The notes beneath the pieces were generated by a model. It made no database searches, was not told the origin of the DNA, and worked only from the letters and a program-made list of their open reading frames with translations. A stretch of DNA of 38,726 bases, taken from Cyanobacteria bacterium bin.51. GTDB taxonomy: Bacteria > Cyanobacteriota > Cyanobacteriia > PCC-6307 > Cyanobiaceae. The position numbers and the translations under genes are program-made. Each line of letters begins with the position of its first letter. Positions within the stretch are counted from its first letter, which is position 1. The stretch is from assembly GCA_013203655.1 (NCBI GenBank), contig JABMPN010000065.1, positions 1-38,726 of the forward strand, in the 5' to 3' direction. Below, piece after piece: positions 17,738 through 28,001 of this stretch.

Positions 17738-18745
17738 ATGGCGACGGCTCTCCCCCTCGGCGGGTTCCTTGGCCCTGATAGCGGCCTGCCATCGATCGGC
17801 GTCGGGACCTGGGCCTGGGGCAACCAGTTCCTCTGGGGGTACGAACCGGAGCGGCACGACGCGGCCCTGGAGGCCACGTTTCAGCGGGCCGTGGAGCTGG
17901 GCCTGACCTTCTTCGATACAGCTGATTCCTATGGAACGGGCCGCCTCCAGGGCCGCAGTGAGGTCTTGCTGGGCGGTTTCCTGGCCACCCTGCCGGCTGC
18001 GAGGCTTGCCGGCCTCTGCGTGGCCACCAAGCTGGCGCCGTTCCCCTGGCGGGTGGGTCGAAGCGGCTATGCCAGAGCGTTCGAGGCCTCGCGGCAGCGT
18101 CTGGGAGGAAAGCTCGACCGGGTGCAGCTGCACTGGAGCACGGCCCGCTACGCCCCCTGGCAGGAGGGCCCCTTGCTGGAGGGTCTGGCCGATCTGGTGG
18201 ACCGCCAGGAGGTGGCCAGCCTGGGGCTCTCGAACCTGGGGCCGGGCCGCCTGGAGCTGGTCCTCCAACGGCTGGCCGCCCGTGGCATCCCGCTGGCGAG
18301 CCTGCAGGTCCAGCTTTCCCTGCTCGCTCCAGACGCCCTCGCCCCCGGTGGTGTGGCCGAGGTCTGCCGCCACGCCGGCGTCGAGTTGATTGCCTATAGC
18401 CCCCTGGCCCTGGGGCTGCTCAGCGATCCTGGCCGCAACGGCCGGCCCTGGCCTGTCGGGCCGCGGGGTTGGCTCTACCGCCGGCTGCTGCCGAGGATCG
18501 AACCGCTGCTGGTTGAGATGCGAGCCATCGCCAAAGCCCACGGCGCCTCAATGGCTGAAGTGGCGCTCAACTGGTGCCGGGCCCACGGGGCCCGGCCAAT
18601 CCCCGGACTGCGCACTGTGTCCCAGGCAGAGACAGCCGCAGCAGCCCTGGGCTGGCGGCTCGAAGCGAGCGAGGTCGGAGCTCTCGATCGCCTGGCGATC
18701 GCCCTGCCCGTGCGGATGCCGGCCAATCCGTTCCAGTCGAACTGA
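17738..18745 (+). CDS. Aldo/keto reductase
   Basis: A 335-residue NADPH-dependent oxidoreductase of the TIM-barrel aldo/keto reductase superfamily. The catalytic tetrad can be read: Asp in FFDTADSYGTG, Tyr in the same motif, Lys in VATKLAPFPWR and His in VQLHWSTAR. Later marks are LGLSNLGPGRLE, IAYSPLALGLL and the cofactor-binding IPGLRTVSQAE. Carbonyl substrate unknown. ATG 17738 is preferred to the adjacent GTG at 17735; the frame is closed by a stop at 17702. It ends one base before the convergent gene at 18747. Confidence 0.93.
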   Translation: MATALPLGGFLGPDSGLPSIGVGTWAWGNQFLWGYEPERHDAALEATFQRAVELGLTFFDTADSYGTGRLQGRSEVLLGGFLATLPAARLAGLCVATKLAPFPWRVGRSGYARAFEASRQRLGGKLDRVQLHWSTARYAPWQEGPLLEGLADLVDRQEVASLGLSNLGPGRLELVLQRLAARGIPLASLQVQLSLLAPDALAPGGVAEVCRHAGVELIAYSPLALGLLSDPGRNGRPWPVGPRGWLYRRLLPRIEPLLVEMRAIAKAHGASMAEVALNWCRAHGARPIPGLRTVSQAETAAAALGWRLEASEVGALDRLAIALPVRMPANPFQSN

Positions 18746-18746
18746 A

Positions 18747-19451
18747 TCAGCCCGTGGTGAGCGACGGGGAGGGGTCGGGGCTGAGGACCACCGGCAAGGA
18801 GGCTGGTCGGGGCAGCTCCCCTGCGGCTGTCCGGGCTGGGGCGGGGATCAGACGGGGCGGTGGGCTGGCCTCCTCAGCGGCCTCAGCGGCCTCAACGGCC
18901 GCTGAGATCGGCTGGCGATCGTCGCTGCTGGGGCCAGGCTCGGTTTCAGGGCTGCTTGCTTCGCAGGCGGCGAGTGTTTCCTGGATCAGGGAATCGAAGA
19001 GAGGGCCCGGCAGCCGCAGCCGCGCGAGTTCCATAAAGGTTCGGGACATCGATTCACTGGCCGCAGCCCCCACGGCCGGATTGTGGCGGCGCTGCTCCTG
19101 CTCTTCGAGCACTGAGCGGATGAACCGTTCGGTGACATCGCGTTTGGTGCCCGCCCGGATCCTGGTCTCCTGCTCCATCGTCGAGAGCAGACTTTGTTGC
19201 TCAAGTTCCTGAAGGCGCCGCGTCAGGCTGTCGAGCACCTCGCGCGCCTCGCTCAGCACATGGCCCAGCTGGCCATCGGAGAGGCGGGGCAGATCCGAGA
19301 CATACACCTTGCCGTGGTCCCTCAGGGCAAGGAAGGTGGGCCGGATCAGGGGGGCGTTGCTTGGAACCTGACGCGGCCGGCGCGGCGGATTGGGGGGTAA
19401 GGGGCCGGCGGAACTGCGGCGACGGGTGTTGCGGCCGTTGATTGGAATCAT
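18747..19451 (-). CDS. Conserved cyanobacterial protein with coiled coil, function unknown
   Basis: A 234-residue protein. The first 35 residues are basic and proline-rich (NGRNTRRR, PPNPPRRPRQ), then PTFLALRDHGKVYVSDLPRL leads into a helical region with heptad spacing (residues about 55-135), and the tail is low-complexity Ala/Glu/Pro. It has no signal peptide or membrane span. The central part is clearly protein-like but I recognise no named domain. It follows purM by 36 bases on the same strand, so may be cotranscribed. Confidence 0.75.
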   Translation of the reverse strand: MIPINGRNTRRRSSAGPLPPNPPRRPRQVPSNAPLIRPTFLALRDHGKVYVSDLPRLSDGQLGHVLSEAREVLDSLTRRLQELEQQSLLSTMEQETRIRAGTKRDVTERFIRSVLEEQEQRRHNPAVGAAASESMSRTFMELARLRLPGPLFDSLIQETLAACEASSPETEPGPSSDDRQPISAAVEAAEAAEEASPPPRLIPAPARTAAGELPRPASLPVVLSPDPSPSLTTG

Positions 19452-19487
19452 CGAATATCCATCCTCAAATCTGGCGCCAGAGGCTTT

Positions 19488-20570
19488 TCAAGGCTTAACG
19501 ACTCCATCATCTGACTTCGCCGAGTCCTGAGCCGCCGCAGCGGGCAGGCCAGCCACCGGGCCGTCTCCGCTCGGACCCGCCATGACCTCGCCCAGATGCC
19601 AGGCGCGCAGGCCCAGGCCCTCACTGATGGCGATGGCGGCCGCTTGATCCTTCGGCGGCACCACCAGGCAGTAGCCCACACCGAGGTTGAAGGTGTTCCA
19701 GAGGTCTTCCTCCGGTACCTCGCCCTGCTCCTGCAGCCAGCGAAAGAGGGGGGGACGCTCCCAGCTGTTCGGATCGATGCGGGCATGAACGCCTGCCGGC
19801 AGGCAACGGGGCAAGTTTTCCGGCACGCCCCCCCCGGTGATGTGGGCCATGGCGTGGAGGGGGATTCCGCCGGCCTTCAGGGATCTGACCAGAGCGCCGT
19901 AGAGCTGGGTGGGCCTCAGCAGGGCCTCAATCACCGGCTCGTCAGTGCCGCTGAGGGTGCTGGCCGCAGTGATGCCGCGCGCGTCGAGAATGCTGCGCAC
20001 CAGGCTGAAGCCATTGCTGTGGACTCCGCTGCTTGCCAGGCCGAGGATGGCGTCGCCGGCCTCAACCTGCCTCCCGTCGATCATGGCGTCGGCTTCCACC
20101 ACGGCCACACAGAAGCCGGCCAGGTCGTAGCGGCCAGGGGCATAGAAGCCTGGCATCTCGGCCGTTTCACCCCCGAGCAGGGCGCAACCGCTTTGCCTGC
20201 AGCCATCGGCAATCCCTTCCACCACTGCGGCCATGGCCTCGGGGCTGAGCTTGCCGGTGGCGATGTAATCAAGGAAGAAGAGCGGCTCGGCGCCACTGGT
20301 GATCACGTCGTTCACGCACATCGCCACCAGATCGATGCCCACGTCATGGTGGCGGCCATGGGCCTGGGCCAGTTCCAGCTTGGTGCCCACCCCATCGGTG
20401 CCGGCCACCAGCAGGGGGTTGCGCAAGCCGTTCGGCAGGCGGCAGAGCCCGCCGAAGCCCCCCAGACCGCCGAGCACCTCGGGGCGCCGGGTGGATTCGA
20501 CGCTGGTCCGGATCCGCTCCACAAAGGCCCGACCGGCGGCCACATCCACTCCTGCTGTGCGGTAATCCAT
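19488..20570 (-). CDS. purM: Phosphoribosylformylglycinamidine cyclo-ligase
   Basis: Closes the imidazole ring to give aminoimidazole ribotide in purine synthesis, using ATP. The 360-residue protein carries the PurM family marks: [70 protein letters not shown] and [15 protein letters not shown]. An upstream open frame continues to 20717, but the ATG at 20570 matches the conserved opening of cyanobacterial PurM and is used here. It is divergent from rlpA. Confidence 0.97.
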   Translation of the reverse strand: MDYRTAGVDVAAGRAFVERIRTSVESTRRPEVLGGLGGFGGLCRLPNGLRNPLLVAGTDGVGTKLELAQAHGRHHDVGIDLVAMCVNDVITSGAEPLFFLDYIATGKLSPEAMAAVVEGIADGCRQSGCALLGGETAEMPGFYAPGRYDLAGFCVAVVEADAMIDGRQVEAGDAILGLASSGVHSNGFSLVRSILDARGITAASTLSGTDEPVIEALLRPTQLYGALVRSLKAGGIPLHAMAHITGGGVPENLPRCLPAGVHARIDPNSWERPPLFRWLQEQGEVPEEDLWNTFNLGVGYCLVVPPKDQAAAIAISEGLGLRAWHLGEVMAGPSGDGPVAGLPAAAAQDSAKSDDGVVKP

Positions 20571-20991
20571 GGCATCCGTTCTGTGGAGACAACTCTGGAT
20601 CCTGGCGATCCTCTGACGGACACGGCTTGGTTGGTTGCTGCCGGGGTTGGCCACATGTGACGGTGGACGGCCGCCGGATTGGCACTCAATGCCATCACCA
20701 CTGCTGATGGCAGGCATCCTTTCTGCTGATTGATCGTGGCGGTATTGGCCCGCTCCATCCTTGATGGGGCCGGCGATGTTGGCTTCGATGATGATTTCTG
20801 ATCATTCTTGTGACCGCATTCCTCGACACAATCTTTTCAGGATTGCCATTAAGTTCCACGAGTCTTTAATTTGGTCAGGAACTCCACCACCTTGATCATT
20901 CCTCTCATGCTTTTCGATTGAGCGGATTGGTCGTCGGTTTGATCGTTGATCTTCAGGTGGTTGCTGTTTTAGGCAGCTGGTTTCGTTCGTT
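20571..20991. other. Intergenic region between purM and rlpA
   Basis: 421 bases without a supported gene. It must hold the divergent promoters of purM and rlpA. It is visibly richer in A and T than its neighbours in its right half. I see no convincing -35/-10 pair or riboswitch. Short open frames here on both strands have no protein-like composition. Confidence 0.6.
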
Positions 20992-21549
20992 ATGCCTTCC
21001 TCCCTTTCCCTCGGAGCTCTTGCTCTCCTGCTTTCCAGCAGTGGTGTTGCCATCCCCGCTTTCGCTGATTCCACCAAGGGGCCGCAACCCCTGGTCCTGG
21101 CGATGTCAAGCGAGCAACCTGCTCAGGCAAAGATCGCCACAAGCCCCAGCGGCAACGTGGTGATCCGTGACGTTCAGGACCAACCTGATTTCGAGCCTGT
21201 CGTCCGGCCGGTGGTTCCCCAGGCGGTGGCTTCGGCCCCAAGCCAGTCCAATGTCAGGCATGTGACCACCGGCGAGGCCAGTTGGTACGGCCCTGGCTTC
21301 TTCGGAAACCGCACCGCCAACGGTGAAATTTTCCGTCCTGGCACCCTGACCGCAGCCCATCGCACCTTGCCCTTCGGCACCCGGGTGCGGGTCACCAACC
21401 TCCGTAACGGCCGCATCACCTACGTGCGCATCAACGACCGTGGGCCGTTCGTCGGTAACCGGGTCATTGATCTGGCCCACGGAGCTGCCCAGAAACTGGG
21501 GCTCATCTCCAGTGGCATCGCCCAGGTCCGCCTTGAGGTCCTCCAGTAA
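20992..21549 (+). CDS. rlpA: RlpA-family septal ring lytic transglycosylase-like lipoprotein/secreted protein
   Basis: A 185-residue exported protein with an N-terminal signal peptide (hydrophobic residues about 5-25, cleavage near AFA). The C-terminal half is a double-psi beta-barrel: TGEASWYGPGFFGNRTANGE, HRTLPFGTRVRVTNLRNGR and VRINDRGPFVGNRVIDLAHG, with the catalytic Asp in NDRGPF. The family cuts denuded glycan strands at the division site. The central 50 residues are a linker and no SPOR domain is present, so this is a short form. No lipobox Cys is seen, so it is probably soluble or loosely held in the periplasm. Confidence 0.88.
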   Translation: MPSSLSLGALALLLSSSGVAIPAFADSTKGPQPLVLAMSSEQPAQAKIATSPSGNVVIRDVQDQPDFEPVVRPVVPQAVASAPSQSNVRHVTTGEASWYGPGFFGNRTANGEIFRPGTLTAAHRTLPFGTRVRVTNLRNGRITYVRINDRGPFVGNRVIDLAHGAAQKLGLISSGIAQVRLEVLQ

Positions 21550-21573
21550 GGTCTGATTCTTCTTTGATCTTTT

Positions 21574-21610
21574 GCCCATCCGTCCCTTCGGCGTGATGGG
21601 CCTTTGTTTT
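21574..21610 (+). terminator. Terminator-like hairpin after rlpA
   Basis: GCCCATC pairs with GATGGGC around a 14-base loop and is followed by TTTGTTTT. It lies 25 bases after the rlpA stop and ends 8 bases before the panC start codon, so it could also lie in a 5' leader of panC-cmk. Confidence 0.7.
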
Positions 21611-21618
21611 GTCAGCCG

Positions 21619-23208
21619 ATGTTGCTGCTGCGAACCTGCGCCGAGCTGCTGCGCTGGTGCGCTTCCCTGCGATTGCAGCAACGGCCTTTGCACTTCGTGC
21701 CCACGATGGGTGCCCTGCATGAGGGCCATCTCAGCCTGATTCGCCGGGCGGCCCAGGTTCAGCCAGCCGCGGGCGCTGAGCCCGTTCACCCCGGGGTGCT
21801 GGTGAGCGTGTTCGTGAACCCACTCCAGTTCGGGCCGCTCGAAGACCTGGCCACCTACCCCGAGGATCTCGAGCAGGATTGCTGCCTGGCGGCAGCGGCC
21901 GGTGCCGAGGCGATCTTCGCCCCAACGGTTCGTGAGCTGTTCCCCGAGGGTCTCGCCGGGCTCACCCGGGTGCAGCCGCCCACCTACCTCAGTGATGTGC
22001 TCTGCGGGCAAACCCGGGCGGGCCATTTCGAAGGAGTGGCCACGGTGGTCACCAGGCTGCTGGGCCTGATCCGCCCCGACTGCCTGCTGCTGGGGGAGAA
22101 AGATTGGCAGCAACTGGTGATCCTGCGGCGGGTGGTCTCCGACCTGGGTCTGCCGCTGGAGGTGCGGGGCTGTCGCACCTGGCGGGAGCCCGACGGGCTG
22201 GCGGGCAGCTCCCGCAACCGCTATCTGTCCCCGGCCGAGCGCAGCCGGGCGGCGGCCCTTCCGGCAACACTGCAGTCAGCCAGGGGGCGGCTGGCAGCCG
22301 GAGAGTCGCTGGTGGCGCCCCTGTTGGAGTGGCTGCGCCGCGAGCTTGAGCTGGCCGGCCTGGATGTCGAATACGCCGAGTTGGTGGAACCCTTCAGCCT
22401 GCGGCCGTTGCCTACGCTGCCCCGGAGTCCATCGCTGGCCCTGCTCGCAGTGGCGGTCCGCTGTGGGTCCACCCGCTTGATCGATCACATGGTTCTGATG
22501 CCACGTCCCCCGATCGTCGCGATTGATGGCCCCGCCGGTGCTGGCAAGAGCACGGTGACCCGCGCCTTCGCCAGGACGCTCGGCCTGACCTTTCTCGATA
22601 CCGGGGCCATGTACCGGGCTGTCACGTGGTGGTTGCGGGGGCAGGGGGTTGATCTGGCCGATGCCATGGCCATCGAACCCCTGTTGGCTGGTCTCACGCT
22701 CAGCCTGTCCACTGACGCCGATGGCGACCTGCAGGTGTCCGTTAACGGCCATGACGTCACCACGACCATCCGCGATCCGGCGGTGACGGCCCAGGTGTCG
22801 GTGGTGGCGGCCCACGCCTGTGTGCGCTCGGCCCTGACCCGCCAGCAACAGGCGATGGGTGAGAGAGGCGGGCTGGTGGCTGAAGGACGCGACATCGGTA
22901 CCGCCGTGTTCCCCGATGCCGATCTCAAGGTTTTCCTGACCGCCTCAGTGGCGGAGCGGGCCCGGCGGCGGGCTCTCGACCTCAGCGAGCGTGGCTATCC
23001 AACGCCTGAGTTGGCCGAACTCGAAGCTCAGATCAGCGAGCGGGACCATCTTGACTCGACCCGCTCTGTGGCTCCGCTGCTCAAGGCTGCCGATGCTGTT
23101 GAGCTCGTTACCGATGGCATGGCCATAGAGGCGGTGATCGCTGAACTGGTGAGGTTGTTTCGTCAGCGCATCCCCGAGGATGCCTGGCCCGAGTCAGCTC
23201 CTGTTTAG
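21619..23208 (+). CDS. panC/cmk: Bifunctional pantoate-beta-alanine ligase / cytidylate kinase
   Basis: A fused enzyme of 529 residues. The N-terminal pantothenate synthetase half (about 1-285) shows PTMGALHEGHLSLIRRA, VSVFVNPLQFGPLEDL, LLGEKDWQQL and SSRNRYLSPAER; it joins pantoate and beta-alanine. The C-terminal CMP kinase half (about 295-525) shows AIDGPAGAGKSTVTRAFA, FLDTGAMYRAVTWW and VAEGRDIGTAVFPDADLKVF; it phosphorylates CMP/dCMP. This fusion is well known in cyanobacteria. The ATG at 21619 fits the usual start; a TTG at 21604 is an alternative. Its last 4 bases overlap the convergent phosphatase gene. Confidence 0.97.
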   Translation: MLLLRTCAELLRWCASLRLQQRPLHFVPTMGALHEGHLSLIRRAAQVQPAAGAEPVHPGVLVSVFVNPLQFGPLEDLATYPEDLEQDCCLAAAAGAEAIFAPTVRELFPEGLAGLTRVQPPTYLSDVLCGQTRAGHFEGVATVVTRLLGLIRPDCLLLGEKDWQQLVILRRVVSDLGLPLEVRGCRTWREPDGLAGSSRNRYLSPAERSRAAALPATLQSARGRLAAGESLVAPLLEWLRRELELAGLDVEYAELVEPFSLRPLPTLPRSPSLALLAVAVRCGSTRLIDHMVLMPRPPIVAIDGPAGAGKSTVTRAFARTLGLTFLDTGAMYRAVTWWLRGQGVDLADAMAIEPLLAGLTLSLSTDADGDLQVSVNGHDVTTTIRDPAVTAQVSVVAAHACVRSALTRQQQAMGERGGLVAEGRDIGTAVFPDADLKVFLTASVAERARRRALDLSERGYPTPELAELEAQISERDHLDSTRSVAPLLKAADAVELVTDGMAIEAVIAELVRLFRQRIPEDAWPESAPV

Positions 23209-23690
23209 GGCTCTGCTTGGCTTCTGAGTTGGTCCAGCAAACCGGCGCACGCATGCTCGAGCAGATCCAGAACCTGCTCGAAACCCCGGTCGCCGCCGTA
23301 ATAGGGATCTGGCACTTCACGGACTCCCAACGGCGTGCAGTAACGGGTGATCGGCTCGATCCTGGCCCCGTGCTCGATGCCGCGGGCCAGCTCCTGCACG
23401 GCCGCCAGGTTGTCGTCGTCCATGGTGAGGATGCGATCGAAGCGGTGCAGGTCGGCGATCTCGATCTGACGGGCCCGACTCGGCAGGTGGATGCCGCGCC
23501 GGGCCGCCGCCGCCCGCATGCGCGCATCGGCCGGTTGGCCTTGATGCCAGCCGCCCGTGCCGGCCGAATCCACCAGGAAGGCGGATTCGAGCCCCTCCTG
23601 GGCCAGTTGATGCAGGAAGACCCCCTCGGCGGCCGGAGAGCGGCAGATGTTGCCGAGGCAGACGAACAGGAGGCGTTGGGGTTCCTTCAT
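23205..23690 (-). CDS. Low-molecular-weight protein-tyrosine phosphatase
   Basis: A 161-residue phosphatase. The P-loop VCLGNICRSPAAEGVF has the catalytic Cys11 and Arg17 (CX5R), and the general acid region VPDPYYGG with Asp is present near residue 130. LTMDDDNLAAV fits the family too. Substrate unknown. It starts on the last base pair overlap of cpcF (ATGA), so it should be translated with the phycobilin lyase genes, which is a repeated neighbourhood in picocyanobacterial phycobilisome regions as I remember it. Whether it acts on phycobilisome proteins is not shown. Confidence 0.93.
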   Translation of the reverse strand: MKEPQRLLFVCLGNICRSPAAEGVFLHQLAQEGLESAFLVDSAGTGGWHQGQPADARMRAAAARRGIHLPSRARQIEIADLHRFDRILTMDDDNLAAVQELARGIEHGARIEPITRYCTPLGVREVPDPYYGGDRGFEQVLDLLEHACAGLLDQLRSQAEP

Positions 23691-24331
23691 CCCAGCCTCC
23701 CGAGAGCCAACTGGGCACGCTGCTGCACCACCGGTGTGTCTTCACCGGCGGTGGACGCGAGGCCAGCCAGGCCGGCGAGGCCGCGCTGGCGCTCCTCCTC
23801 GATCACCCCAGGCTGCCCCAGCAGCAGCTCCAGGCCCACCGCCACGGCGTAGCGCACGATCCATTCGCTGTCAGAGCAGGCCGCCAGAAGAGCCTCGAGG
23901 CAGCGCCGCCGCAGGTCAGCCTGCTCCGGTTGCGTCAGGCCTTCCAGGTTGAGCTGACCGAGGCCTTTGGCGGCGGCCCGCCGCACGCTTGGTCCGATGT
24001 CCGTGGCGAGTGCCCGCTCCAGCACCCCAATCCCCCGCGCATCTCCGATGCCGGCAAGCGCCCGCACGGCCCAGGCCCGGGCGCCGTAGTTGTGCCCGTC
24101 GAGATTGGCGAGCAGGGGCGCCACGGCCATCGGCCCCAGGGCGATCAGCCCATCCACGGCGGCCACGGCGGCACCGGGGTTGTTGAATCCGAGCACCTCG
24201 ACGAGGGCAAGCACCGCTTCGGGGTGCCGCGCGGCGGCGAGCTTCTCGGTGGCCTCCAGAAGCGAATCCGGACTGTCTGCCTGTTGCAGGGCCTGAATCA
24301 GAAGGCCTGGTTGGTCAGGAAGCGCCATCAA
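23687..24331 (-). CDS. cpcF: Phycocyanobilin lyase subunit CpcF (HEAT repeats)
   Basis: CpcE and CpcF form the heterodimeric lyase that attaches phycocyanobilin (or, in RpcE/F-type variants, phycoerythrobilin) to Cys84 of alpha-phycocyanin. The 214-residue protein is built of HEAT/PBS-lyase repeats: ALVEVLGFNNPGAAVAAVDG, YGARAWAVRALAGIGDARG and IGPSVRRAAAKGLGQLNLEG. The C-terminal segment SEWIVRYAVAVGLELLL is typical of CpcF. It lies 30 bases after cpcE on the same strand and overlaps the phosphatase by 4. The phycocyanin genes themselves are not in the window, so the bilin used cannot be decided; rpcF is an alternative name. Confidence 0.82.
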   Translation of the reverse strand: MMALPDQPGLLIQALQQADSPDSLLEATEKLAAARHPEAVLALVEVLGFNNPGAAVAAVDGLIALGPMAVAPLLANLDGHNYGARAWAVRALAGIGDARGIGVLERALATDIGPSVRRAAAKGLGQLNLEGLTQPEQADLRRRCLEALLAACSDSEWIVRYAVAVGLELLLGQPGVIEEERQRGLAGLAGLASTAGEDTPVVQQRAQLALGRLG

Positions 24332-24361
24332 GCAGGACCGGAAGACCGGGGTGGGGTGACG

Positions 24362-25219
24362 TCAGAGCAGATCATCCATCGCCCTCAGGATGGGGGGGAT
24401 GGCCGGATCCAGGCCAGGGTGGTCGCTGGGCTCTCGTGGGCCACCGGATTCCACCAGGCCTCGAAGGGCAATCAACTTGAGGCTGTTCTCCGCCAGCGTG
24501 AGGCAGATGGGTTCGAGAGCCGGTCGCCAGCCGGTTGCCCCCAGATCCATCAGGGCGGCGCGGCGCACCTGCAGGTGGGGATGCTCCAGAAGTTCCAGGA
24601 GCCTCTGGCCCCACTGGGGGTCGCCGGTGAGCTGGAGCAGAGCCCGGCAGGCGGCACTCCGGATCAACGGGCGTTCATGGTCGACGAAAGGCCGGATCAC
24701 CGCCACAACGTCGGGCTGGGCCCGACCGATCTCCCCGAGTGCTTCGAGCATGGCCTCACAGGGTTCCTGCAGGCGGCTACTGCCTGGGATGGCGGCCCCG
24801 GCCACCGCCGGCCCACTGGACAGCCTTCTGCAGAGGGGCGCCAGGGCCGAAGCGGCACCCAGGGATCCGAGGGCCCTGGCCGCCGCTTCCCTCAGGCCTT
24901 CGTCCTCGTCCTCCAGTGCCTCCAGCAAGGCGGGAATAGCCGCAGAGTTCCCGAGTTTGCCGAGGGCTCGGGCGGCATTGCGGGCCACCGCATTGTGCTC
25001 CACACCAGCGGCCGGTTGACGGGGCTGCCGAAGTTCCAGGGCGGCGCAGAGGAGTGGCAGGGTCTCGGGGTGCCGGCTGCGCATTTTTCCCAGCCACCAG
25101 GCCGCGTAGTACTGCAGCGACTGGTCTTCGGTCTGGCGAAGGCGGCGGAGGGCCTCAGTTTCCGTGATCGGGACACCGCCGGGAGGACGCTGGTGGGCTG
25201 GTTCTCCGGCCATGTCCAT
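24362..25219 (-). CDS. cpcE: Phycocyanobilin lyase subunit CpcE (HEAT repeats)
   Basis: Partner of CpcF. A 285-residue protein with the CpcE-specific opening ALRRLRQTEDQSLQYYAAWW, then LGKMRSRHPE, and HEAT repeats such as ARNAARALGKLGNSAAIPAL, LEDEDEGLREAAARALGSLG and HLQVRRAALMDLGATGW. The start at 25219 is chosen because GAGGAAG lies 6 bases before it; the open frame continues to 25348 with ATGs at 25279 and 25255 that lack such a box. The short gap to pebB (86 bases) shows no terminator, so it is probably cotranscribed with pebAB. As for cpcF, the bilin and the exact alpha subunit are inferred; rpcE is possible. Confidence 0.85.
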   Translation of the reverse strand: MDMAGEPAHQRPPGGVPITETEALRRLRQTEDQSLQYYAAWWLGKMRSRHPETLPLLCAALELRQPRQPAAGVEHNAVARNAARALGKLGNSAAIPALLEALEDEDEGLREAAARALGSLGAASALAPLCRRLSSGPAVAGAAIPGSSRLQEPCEAMLEALGEIGRAQPDVVAVIRPFVDHERPLIRSAACRALLQLTGDPQWGQRLLELLEHPHLQVRRAALMDLGATGWRPALEPICLTLAENSLKLIALRGLVESGGPREPSDHPGLDPAIPPILRAMDDLL

Positions 25220-25305
25220 GGAGGCTTCCTCACAGGCTTGTGTGGATGCTGCCATCCCGCGGGGCTGGGGGCTGCCCATGGCTGAATCCCAGGCCCGGGG
25301 AGAAC

Positions 25306-26825
<1,520 letters not shown>

Positions 26826-27440
26826 TCAGTTGGTTGTCATCAGAGGCTGAGTTGTAACAGGAAAACGTTGCCGGGCTTTGGCGCTGAGTTCTTCTAGCTG
26901 ACTATCGCTCGGGCATCGAAATTCAGTGCAATAGGTTGTCATGCTGACGCCATCAAGGAACTGCACGCTGCTGACTCGAATGCGTACACTTTCTGTCACG
27001 AACCAGCATCGCTCCACGCCAACATTTGTATCATAGCGAGTGGTGATCGTGACGATGCCGTCGTCGGCGAAGGCGTAGGTGCTGATGACGGGCTGCTTCT
27101 CGATGTATCCCTTATCTCGGAGTAGAAAACCCTTTCGACAGTTTTGAGTGTCGGCGACATTGAGAAGAATGGCAGCATTGTCGTCGTTCTGGCGGCCTTC
27201 CATCAGGTTGCTTTCCCACCAGAAGCGGGCACCTCCAGACACCTGCTCCGGTGCGACCCCGAGGCTTTCGCAGATTCTCTCTACAACAGGGTCAGAAGCT
27301 TCGAATGGCTCAATGGTGAGGTTGGAGTCACCCGCTTCGTCCTCCTGATGATCGAGATGGTGCACGGCACGCCGAGTCAGCCAGGTGCCACTGCTTGCGG
27401 TCAGGAACTCTGCCATGGTCAGAGGGACGGGCTTTTTCAT
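26826..27440 (-). CDS. cpeS: Phycoerythrobilin lyase CpeS (CpcS/CpeS family)
   Basis: A lipocalin-like bilin lyase; characterised CpeS proteins attach phycoerythrobilin to Cys82 of CpeB. The 204-residue protein has the family pattern MAEFLTASSGTWLTRRAVHH, NLTIEPFEASDPVVERICES, ARFWWESNLMEG and IVTITTRYDTNVGVERCWFV then ESVRIRVSSV. The ATG at 27440 matches the normal start (MKKPVPLTMAEFL); the frame is open to 27536. The stop of the gene upstream lies 4 bases before this start, suggesting coupling. Cys82 specificity is inferred from relatives. Confidence 0.88.
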   Translation of the reverse strand: MKKPVPLTMAEFLTASSGTWLTRRAVHHLDHQEDEAGDSNLTIEPFEASDPVVERICESLGVAPEQVSGGARFWWESNLMEGRQNDDNAAILLNVADTQNCRKGFLLRDKGYIEKQPVISTYAFADDGIVTITTRYDTNVGVERCWFVTESVRIRVSSVQFLDGVSMTTYCTEFRCPSDSQLEELSAKARQRFPVTTQPLMTTN

Positions 27441-27444
27441 GATC

Positions 27445-27840
27445 TCAAGCGCCCACGGCTTCAATCCTGTCAGACCGGTGCCAGCCAGCGAAGCACCCGG
27501 ACAGCACGCGTCGGAGGGTGGAGACCAGCGGGGCAACCTGTTCCTGAACCAGTTGCCTGGGGTTGTGGAGGGTTTGGCCTGCGTCGGCGATCAATCGGCC
27601 GGAATCGTGGAGGTTCAACGGGTTGCCTGGGTGCAGGTCAACTCCAAGAAAGGTGAAATTCAGGAGAATCCGCCCGCCTGATAGGCCGCCAATGTGGACA
27701 GATCGGTGGCGACCTGATCGGAACTCCGCGACTTCCCCAGGCCCCTGATGCAGATCCGCCCGCCGGTGGTGGCTGGCCTGGTGGACCACGCGTTGATGGA
27801 AGCCGTTCCCGGAACCGGCGGTCTCGGACGAGGTGGGCAT
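27445..27840 (-). CDS. Uncharacterised gene before cpeS, probably frameshifted
   Basis: The second half (about 78 codons) reads as a convincing protein: ILLNFTFLGVDLHPGNPLNL, HDSGRLIADAGQTLHNPRQL and VQEQVAPLVSTLRRVLSG. The stop is four bases before the cpeS start. The first half in the same frame (from ATG 27840) is rich in His and Arg and does not look like protein, while the next frame over the same bases reads SSDQVATDLSTLAAYQAGGF and then a stop. One missing base in the G-rich run around 27672-27682 would join the two as ATDLSTLAAYQAG-RILLNF. No function known. The start is uncertain; other in-frame starts exist up to 27900. Confidence 0.5.
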   Translation of the reverse strand: MPTSSETAGSGNGFHQRVVHQASHHRRADLHQGPGEVAEFRSGRHRSVHIGGLSGGRILLNFTFLGVDLHPGNPLNLHDSGRLIADAGQTLHNPRQLVQEQVAPLVSTLRRVLSGCFAGWHRSDRIEAVGA

Positions 27841-28001
27841 GGTCCTGGCTCCCATCCGCCCTGGGAGGGAAGGGTTTACAGCCATGGGAACAAGGCGCAA
27901 GGGATTGCTGTCATGAGCTCACGGGAACCACAAACACCATGGATTCGAGCCTTCAGAGGCCGGGTCTCTCCACGCCAGGAACCAGGCGAAGGCAGAATGA
28001 A

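Noticed and set aside
20802-21163. Short frames around the purM-rlpA gap on both strands
   Set aside because: No protein-like composition; partly overlap the rlpA signal peptide region.
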